From positions 102,695,583 to 102,759,582 of the forward strand of contig JAKGHH010000003.1 in the NCBI GenBank assembly GCA_022828595.1: a stretch of DNA of 64,000 bases, read 5' to 3'. The notes beneath the pieces are model-generated. The model saw only the letters and a list, made by a program, of their open reading frames with translations. It was not told the origin of the DNA and did not search any database. The stretch comes from Nelumbo lutea (Eukaryota; Streptophyta; Magnoliopsida; Proteales; Nelumbonaceae). Both the position numbers and the translations under genes were made by a program. Positions 57,301 to 64,000 of this stretch are shown one piece after another. The stretch's first letter is position 1. The number at the start of each line of letters is the position of its first letter.

Positions 57301-58219
57301 GGACTACTCGGAGCTCTTCTTGAAGCTTGAAGTAAGCATAAAGCACCGTAGTTTGTCATTATCTTTTTGCCTTTCTCTGCAACTATTCTGCTACTGTAAT
57401 TACACTGTAGAGTTGTAGACGTCCAAAACTCAAAAAGTTGAGAGAAAAAGAGAGAATGTTTTGGAACTAATCTTTTCTAGTTTCGATTCTTCTTTCAGGT
57501 CCAATAAAGTTTTTCTGGCAAGAACGAAGGCTCCATTTGGCAACCTTCACAAAAGCAAATCATGTTAGCTAGCTATGACTACTGACCCACTTTTCTGGAT
57601 TCTTGTTCTTGTGATTTTCTCAGAACCCAAGCCATACAAAGGATTTCTGAAAATGGAAGAAAGCCAGATGGTTTTGTGCTTCTCAAACAGGCTTATTTTC
57701 TATATAATGATGAGCTGATACATTTTGCATGTATTTATTATTAACCTTTTTCTTTCTCTTGTTTCGATCAGTAATTTTATGTATCAATCTCTTTTGCTTA
57801 ATGTAGTCATTGCTTTGGAGATGATAGAGGATTTTCAGTAGTAGAGATCTTACTGATGATCCATCAACCTGTGCCATATATGCATGCAGAAAAGGTGGAC
57901 CCATCATCCACCATTAATGGATGGAACACAGGTAGAGAGATCAGAATGACCTCACCCACTGATGTTTTGATGTTTCAAAAGAATGTGATAGACACGATTG
58001 TCAGGTCATATCAAATTTGATGTTTCAAACGAATGTGATAGACACTGATTCAGATTTTTAACCATCCAAAGAGGGTGACGGTGGATTGATAAGGGTTTAC
58101 AGCGGGGTCTAGGGTTCACACGACTAGGATGGGCTGGGCTGGGCTTATCTTCCCATTTATATTGGGTGGGCCTGATGACATTGGCGATGCATGGTCCATC
58201 TAAGTGGCTCTAATTCTAA
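57301..58219. other. 3' flank of the ERF gene
   Basis: Contains the likely 3' untranslated region (a possible polyadenylation signal aataaa lies near 57504). No further gene. Confidence 0.55.
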
Positions 58220-58479
58220 GGGTCCGTTTGGTTTGTTTGGTTTGTAGGAATAGGGATCTGGAATCGGAGTCGGAATGGTCCGTTCTCAGTCCAACTGTTT
58301 GATTGAGCGGAATCGGAATCCCATTTCCATTCCCCCCTAGGAGAGAATGCCTCCCCTCCCCTGGGAATGAAAATCCATTCCAGGCTATTCTGATTTCGAT
58401 TCAGATTCTAAATTAAACCAAACAAGTGAAAGAAATAGACGATTCCGATTCCGATTCGGACTGTGAACCAAACGGATCT
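58220..58479. mobile_element. Tourist-like MITE with TAA duplication
   Basis: Ends gggtccgtttggttt and, reversed, agatccgtttggttc, flanked by TAA at 58217-58219 and 58480-58482. The interior is rich in gattccgattcc / ggaatcggaat inverted words. Fits PIF/Harbinger-derived MITEs. Confidence 0.82.
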
Positions 58480-58997
58480 TAAGTGATTCCAAATGACAAC
58501 AGTTAGTTGGTCCTGACCGTCTGATGAAAATGATCACAAGGAACGTTACGAGGATTTTATTGTCATTTCAGGTCATTCCTCTCAAGAGCCCACTCCACTT
58601 TCAGCGGAAGATAGTAGTGTAATTGAAAGCAGGAAACAGAACCCTACAGCTACACGGTTAGATGACCTCAAAAGCCAAAGTACGGTCTGAAAAGCATTGA
58701 AGCCTTCACGTTTCCTCGGACCATGATATCTTTTCTTATTGACCCCATCCATCCACAAGGTCATTTGACAGTCATCGTCAAGTGGGCCTTGATAATTTGA
58801 TGGGCTTTGCATGTTCGAACTATCAGGCCCATTCTTCCCTCCTTCAAAGAATAGCTTTGGATCATCTGCACTTGAACTCGAAGGAATTTGTATTCGAGCC
58901 CACATCCGCTTCCAAAGGGTGGACAAGAAAATCAGGGGGTAGAGTAGAGACAAGAGTTAGGTCAGGTACAAAAGAAAGTAAGACAGGCTACCATGGA

Positions 58998-59169
58998 ACT
59001 CGGATTCAGTCCTCACAAAATGGTGCTCACACTGTACTCAGCCACTTGCAGTCTCAGTCACGTATTTGAGAATATTTCCCTACTTGTATGTTTTTCATTC
59101 ATGGGAGATATTCCCAATGCACATTGTAAGTGGCTGAGTATGGTGTTTGCGAGCACTGAAACCGATCTT
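58998..59169. mobile_element. Mutator-like MITE with 11-bp TSD
   Basis: gctaccatgga occurs at 58987-58997 and 59170-59180. The arms pair as hairpins (gtgctcacactgtactcagcc with the reversed right arm caccatactcagcc). The centre ends gagatattcccaatgc, linking it to 31585-31813. Confidence 0.85.
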
Positions 59170-59399
59170 GCTACCATGGATGCACCCTGATACATCAGAT
59201 GGTGCACATTGGATGTTTTGAGTTTCGACCACACTTTTTTTTCAACAATTAGTCTGGAGTTGGTCTTAGGCCTGTGTGCCCCTGAAATTGGTCAAAACCC
59301 CAAAAGCCCTGTTTGGGTGATCTGTCGATAGTTTGCGAAATTTTGGTCCTTGCTAGCAAAGAGTGTATTAATGTCCCTGGGAGGTTTATTCCAACAAAA

Positions 59400-59774
59400 G
59401 TTTTATTAGTTCAACAACACCTCCAACCACAGCAGTAGAGATTCCCAAGGAGATTGCAAACTGGCGCACCAATGCTGTGGGTGTGAAGAGTTGGCAGCCT
59501 GGTCACTGCTCGTTTGATCAAGTTGGCCTGCTTCAGAAACCTCAAGGAAACTTGACCAGCGAAGGTTCACACTCCTAATGATCGAATGCGGTTGAGCCCG
59601 GAGCTCCTGCAAGCAAGAACTCAATGCACACAGCATCCAGCCAGACAATTGGAATATCTCATGTACATGTACCTCAAAATTTACAGGGAAGTTGTTCCTA
59701 ATGTGCAGTTGGATAACCCTATGCTTGCAGAGTGTGCAGAGTTTTTACTTGCAGGAGATCCCATCGCAATCTAG
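59400..59774 (+). pseudogene. coding-like fragment, unidentified
   Basis: Frames in this stretch look protein-like: one has AVEIPKEIANWRTNAVG and SFDQVGLLQKPQGN; the next has LSPELLQARTQ, QLEYLMYMYLKIYREVVPN and LDNPMLAECAEFLLAGDP. They are not in phase and no splice pair is obvious. I do not recognise the family. It could be a decayed captured exon or chance. Confidence 0.25.
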
Positions 59775-59806
59775 TTCCCATAACGGAGATGAAACAGGAC
59801 TGCTGC

Positions 59807-60100
59807 TAGGGGGTGCAACTTGGCCGGGCTCAACCCGAGCCTTGACTGACCTAGCCTGAAATTTTACATAGGCTGGGCTTGGGTTTTTGTCCGGGTTCTG
59901 GGCCTCGGCCCAAAAAATTCAGGCTTTCTGTCCTTGGGTTGGGTTGGGCTCGTTGGGCCCCAGTGCATCAAACTTCATGTGAGCTGGAAAAGGGTTGGAA
60001 AATTCGAGCTTGACATCAGGCTCGGGCTTTAGGCCCAATTCTTAGGGTTCGGCCTGGGTTGAGATTAAACCCAGCCCACCCCTCCCAACTTGCACCCCTA
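59807..60100. mobile_element. hAT-like MITE, GC-rich
   Basis: Left end tagggggtgcaacttgg and right end reversed taggggtgcaagttgg. Flanking 8-mers actgctgc and actgagct share only the first four bases. The interior repeats ggcctgggc/gggcttgggc words. 294 bp. Confidence 0.72.
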
Positions 60101-60104
60101 ACTG

Positions 60105-60234
60105 AGCTGGTTAATCTGCTTTTAAGTGTTTGGGATAAAGACCTATTTATGAGGTATTTTATTACTGGCGTGGAACCTTGTAATTGGTTCCACAGCCGGC
60201 TGAACAGCCATCTCCTTCAGCTAAACCTTGCTCA
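60105..60234. mobile_element. hairpin MITE related to 35101-35249
   Basis: Shares gcgtggaacctt, attggttccacagcc.gctgaacagc and cagctaaaccttgctc with the element in the NPH3-like intron (partly in reverse). It directly follows the hAT-like MITE. Confidence 0.65.
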
Positions 60235-61125
60235 AATTTGCCATTGCTGTCTCTTTTCAAATTCCAAAACCGTAGTTTTTAACTTTCAAGACCCCCCCCC
60301 GGCATTTAATCTCTTCTTTTTGTTAAAGATCTTTCCCTCTAACCAAATTATTGGTTTTGTTTCTCTTAGCACTTAACATCAATCTCACAATTTCTAACCG
60401 GTTCATCATAATAGAGTGTCTGTTTCGTCTCAAAAGTTTGTAGTCGGTTTGACTGTTTGACTTCAAAAAATAAAATAAAAATAATCTGTTTAGTTTATGG
60501 ATCACACACATCCATCCATGGTTTTAACTTTTAAAAACGAAAGAATCTTTTTCCAAAGCATCTTGACTTCATCATGTATTCGGTGCAAATTTTCTATATT
60601 TATCAAAATTAATAAATTATATAGCATAAATACAAAACAAGAAAAGTATTAATAAAAATCATAGGAGTTTCAAAAAGAAAAAACAAGGATTCAGATGGAA
60701 TTATATTACATAAAAGAAAATCATTTCAGGCCAAGGATCGAAAATAAACGAAATTTCCAAGAGTTGTCATTTTAGTAAGTATATTTTAACAATTTCATGG
60801 AACTAATACCTAAAATAGAACTTCATTGAATTAAATCATTTCCATTTTTCTTAACCACAACAAATCTCTATTTTAGATAACCACGTTGCGGGCCCAGAAA
60901 TTAAGCTGATCTTTTTTCTCCACAAAATGAATTGTAACTTTTTTTGGCAGAATTTTCAGATTCCCCCACCCCACAGATTTTTATCTGAATGCACAACTGA
61001 GAATAATGACAATGCGAGGAAATCTGACACAATACAAGGAATTGTGCGTAGCCACACTAATCAACCATCATAGGACATTATCAAGGAGCTACTCAACTAC
61101 ACAATTCAGGTCACAGAATATACAG
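60235..61125. other. gene-free intergenic stretch
   Basis: AT-rich, no recognisable gene or element. Confidence 0.6.
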
Positions 61126-61290
61126 GTACCAACTCCAGCTGGCTCGGCAAGGTCTCTGGCTGGTTGTAGTGGAGACTTGGGATCGAATCCCGCCTTCACC
61201 AGGGTTTGGGTGTATGGACATATGGGTTTGGGGGATGGGCTACCCCAGGTTGTATAGACACATGGAAGTCGGAACCTAAAAAAAAAAAAT
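61126..61290 (+). mobile_element. tRNA-derived SINE
   Basis: An A-box-like tggctcggcaagg (61140-61152) and a B box ggatcgaatcc (61180-61190) are spaced as in tRNA-type pol III promoters. They are followed by about 90 bp of non-tRNA sequence and an A-run (61279-61290). It is not a tRNA: no cloverleaf with a plausible anticodon stem closes around it. Target duplications were not found with confidence. Confidence 0.6.
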
Positions 61291-62314
61291 TCAGCAACAG
61301 CCGCTGAAAAATACAGCAGAATTTGTTCTCTTGTATGTAGTGCAACTGCAAAAATATACCACATTTGGGAAAATTTGTACCGTTTCAAGTGGGTCCGCCA
61401 ATTGTCCCAATAGGTGGGTCCATCTGACCAATACTCCGGATGTGGTAATAGATTATTATTAAAATTTACAAGAGAAAAATTTGTAGTTTTGGCATTGATA
61501 ATGCTATGAAAAGTTGCTTAAAACCATACTACATTGGTGGAGAAGAATTAAGGAGTAAGTTTCTGAAATGTCAAAGGGCTTCCACATTTTCTTGTAGTAC
61601 TTAAATATACAAGCCCTTGTCAAGCAATGCAAGTCTCAGCACATACCCATGTAATTTGTCTCATGTTGCAGAACTGAGACGCATCTTGACTCTCTAAAGT
61701 TACTTTTCAAAATAAACCCCTGGACAAAAAGGGGAAGGGGAGCAAGATCACCTTTCAATCCCTTTCTAAGCTTTGGCATTAAGCTTAGAACCACCAAACA
61801 GAATGCTTAGTTCCCAAATTCAACAGACCAGAAGAAAATGAAAAATAAAGAAAAGGATAAACATATTGTTAAAAGAAAGACAAAACAAAGTTGGACTTGT
61901 CCTTTCCGCTTCGAAAAGGACAGAGCATAAATAAACACAATGGACTCGATTATAGGAGGGATGCGAGTTTTTCTTGATCAAAGGAGCTTCTTGTCATGGT
62001 TATTAGAATTGTTATATAGGAATGCTATACCTTTCAGCAATGGTAATAGCTTATTCAAGATGAAAAGTTGGCCATATAAAGATCACATAATGCGCATTTT
62101 GGCCAATACAAAGATCATATGGACACAAGGTTGATGAGACTTAATGTGGACTATCGACTGGGTTGTTGATGGGAACTTGGTGACTGACAATTGAAGCTTA
62201 TATCCAGAAAGTGCTGAATGTATAATGGTCCCTGGGGTTCAAGAACAATGAACGTAGTGAGGCTCATGAAATTTGACCCAGAAGAGGAATAATGAGAATT
62301 GGGATTTAGCTTGA
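61291..62314. other. likely 3' flank of the CCCH gene
   Basis: No gene recognised. The part next to 62314 is probably the 3' untranslated region of the minus-strand CCCH gene. The ORF at 61940-62134 has no known domain. Confidence 0.5.
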
Positions 62315-62701
62315 TCAGCTTGAACCATGAACCTCACTGCCATGTCCTGTGCCAGTAGAAGCAGAATTCTGACTAGACAGTTGGACAGTAGAATGAGGGA
62401 CAGATTCACCCCTTGAGAAAATTGAACCAATTGAGCCACTGGAAGTGTTCTCAGAAGTTGGCATTCTGGTTGAGAAGGAATCTTTTGATCCTGAAATGAA
62501 TTCGGGCCTTAGTTCCGAGGAGGAAGAAGATGGGGCAAGAGTAGCTAGTGAAGACCCAACTGGGTAAGGAGCAACTGGCATATCTGCAAGAGAAGATGCA
62601 GATGGGCTGTAACTGAGACTCCCCATCGGATGATCAAATTTGCATGTAGGTCCAAACTTGCATACTCCATGTTGCGTATAGAAAGTGCAAGGCTGAGCAC
62701 C
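62315..62701 (-). CDS. CCCH zinc-finger protein, ZFN1-like, last exon (partial gene)
   Basis: C-terminal 128 residues of a plant ZFN1-type protein with several CCCH fingers. This family binds nucleic acid. The exon begins after an AG acceptor (ttaacag) at 62704/62701 with GAQPC and holds one full C-X8-C-X5-C-X3-H finger: C-TFYTQHGV-C-KFGPT-C-KFD-H. It continues with the family's conserved HPMGSLSYSPSASSLADMPV and then a Ser-rich tail to TGA at 62315. Earlier exons with the other fingers are not in the window, so the intron at 62702 runs past 64000 or includes exons I missed. A possible 19-nt exon (63408-63426, between tttccag and gtatgt) fits no known ZFN1 structure. Confidence 0.88.
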   Translation of the reverse strand, partial: GAQPCTFYTQHGVCKFGPTCKFDHPMGSLSYSPSASSLADMPVAPYPVGSSLATLAPSSSSSELRPEFISGSKDSFSTRMPTSENTSSGSIGSIFSRGESVPHSTVQLSSQNSASTGTGHGSEVHGSS

Positions 62702-64000
62702 CTGTTAATCAAGTAAGAAGCTCAGGTTCAGTATACTGACAGCAATCAATCTTTAAATACAAAAGATCACAACATTTACTAAAATGGAAAAAAAAATGAG
62801 ACTAACAAGAATAAAAGTTTAAACAACCAGATAAAAGAACAAGAATCCCAGGTTGCGCTAAAGAAGCAGTTCATGCATAGATGTGAAGATAGAACACTTA
62901 AAGACACAAGTAAAAGGATTATCCAAATCCAGGAAACAACAAAAAAAAAAAAGACAAGGATGATAAGAATCCAAAAGAAAAAGTGCATGCCTCAGTTATT
63001 TCCAACAATTAAAAAACACGAATTGCATCATGATGGAAGACACAGTGTAAGGGCACAAGGCAACGGAAATAACACATAAGTGAAAGATTTTCATGTAAGT
63101 AGCAATTAGATTCTATAATTTCAGTACATCAGAGAGCACGTCTCTCTCTATTCCAGTATACCAGAGACAACTTCCACCAAGAAATTTAAATTCATTGTGC
63201 CACGACTGGTCTTTCTTGTGAATGACCAAGCTATCTCAACCCATGCCACTGGACATCACAAATACCCATTAAGGTCATTGTTACATTGAATTTAGGGGTG
63301 GCACACTGGATCTCTGCATTAGAGGAATCAGTGCTATCCCTATGGATTTCATATAGCAGGTTGGCAAGCAGTTGCTGGTTTTGTGCAGCACAGAACACAT
63401 ACCTCTCTTGCTTCAAGTGTCCTGGAAAGAGGAATAATAAAAATCAACCTTGATTGACAATTTTTAAGCAATCAAATGTCATCAGGGGTGGGAAGTATTT
63501 TTAGAAATCATTAAATTATTCTGCTCAGTTTTTCAGGTCCAGAAAAAGATGAAAACTCTCTTAGAACCAAACTAAAGCCCATTACCCAATATTGGTCTCA
63601 GCTATCTGGGGTCTTGGGCAGTGATTTAAAAGGCACGCCTGAGGTGCATTTTGGGGTATGTGCCTTGCCCATGTCCTAGGTGCACCCCTTTCAAAAGGCG
63701 CACGCCTGGTGCACCTGGGCATGCGCCTGATGTGTCTTGCGCCTCAGCCCAGGTATGCACCTTTTTAAAGTTTTGCGCTTTTTGCTTTTTTTTTAGTCTA
63801 ACAGCTGGGCCAGGGGCTCCACCCCCGGACCCCAACCACATCTCTCGAGGCAAGCCCGAACAAGTCTATGTTAGGGTATGAAATTCTTATTTCTCACGTA
63901 AAAAATAATGATTTTATGACTTTCATTGCCTTTTAAGAAGATATTTTATTACAATGAATGAACATTAGCAAATAGGGGGTTCTCGGAGCTTCAGTGATGC
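62702..64000 (-). other. intron and upstream part of the CCCH gene
   Basis: No CCCH motif is visible on the minus strand here. Positions about 63620-63850 hold a GC-rich repeat of gcgcctgaggcgc/ggtgcacc-type words, probably an inserted element. The ORFs on both strands there are products of that repeat. Confidence 0.5.

Noticed and set aside
61160..61206. tRNA gene
   Set aside because: The B box is convincing, but no cloverleaf closes around it. The following unrelated sequence and A-tail fit a SINE.
63626..63881. Overlapping Pro/Gly/Ala-rich frames on both strands
   Set aside because: Products of a GC-rich repeat; both strands are open and neither has homology I recognise.

Overview
This window is nuclear DNA from a flowering plant. 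It is AT-rich and intron-containing, and plant-type mobile elements dominate it: Ty1/copia retrotransposons, hAT, Mutator-like and Tourist-like MITEs, a SINE, and perhaps a Helitron. The host genes are plant families (pectinesterase, NPH3/RPT2-like BTB protein, AP2/ERF factor, ZFN1-type CCCH protein). I cannot name the species. Bacterial features (operons, ribosome binding sites, CRISPR) do not apply.

Four host genes look real. (1) A four-exon, PPME1-like pectinesterase on the minus strand (18330-19721, 342 aa) with all active-site motifs. (2) A four-exon NPH3/RPT2-like BTB/POZ protein on the minus strand (32349-36285, 629 aa) ending in an RRRYSVS-type 14-3-3 docking tail. (3) A single-exon AP2/ERF factor of the PUCHI/FZP/BD1 type on the plus strand (56239-57300, 353 aa), with three ~242-bp tandem repeats 1.1-1.8 kb upstream. 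(4) The last exon of a ZFN1-like CCCH zinc-finger gene on the minus strand (62315-62701), whose remainder lies beyond the right edge.

Positions 1-25200 are a scrambled, repeat-rich region. The pectinesterase promoter and first exon are duplicated in inverted orientation at 5736-7787. That copy pairs with 19390-21441 with no net length change over 2,052 bp, including an identical 41-nt GA/CT microsatellite. An older, diverged copy of the last exon lies at 2268-2430. Fragments of a hAT transposase and of an unidentified (possibly epsin-like) host gene occur in two to three copies. Several decayed copia elements (4080-5431, 15280-16928, 16929-17429, 21690-24039) fill the gaps.

Positions 25243-30285 hold one structurally complete copia element: two ~235-bp LTRs, primer-binding site, gag-pol remains, and a 5-bp aaaat target duplication. 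Its reading frames are broken. It sits beside a two-exon fragment of a vacuolar proton-pyrophosphatase gene (30309-31234, minus).

From 36.5 kb to the right end the DNA is mostly intergenic and carries many small non-autonomous elements, several with clear target-site duplications (31585-31813, 48632-49020, 49398-49806, 51414-51619, 58220-58479, 58998-59169). There is also a 337-bp stretch with ten ACGT cores (45451-45787).

I found no convincing new multi-gene system. The most interesting items are the very recent inverted duplication facing the pectinesterase gene, the repeated hAT/host-gene mosaic, the triplicated block upstream of the PUCHI-like gene, and the isolated ACGT cluster.
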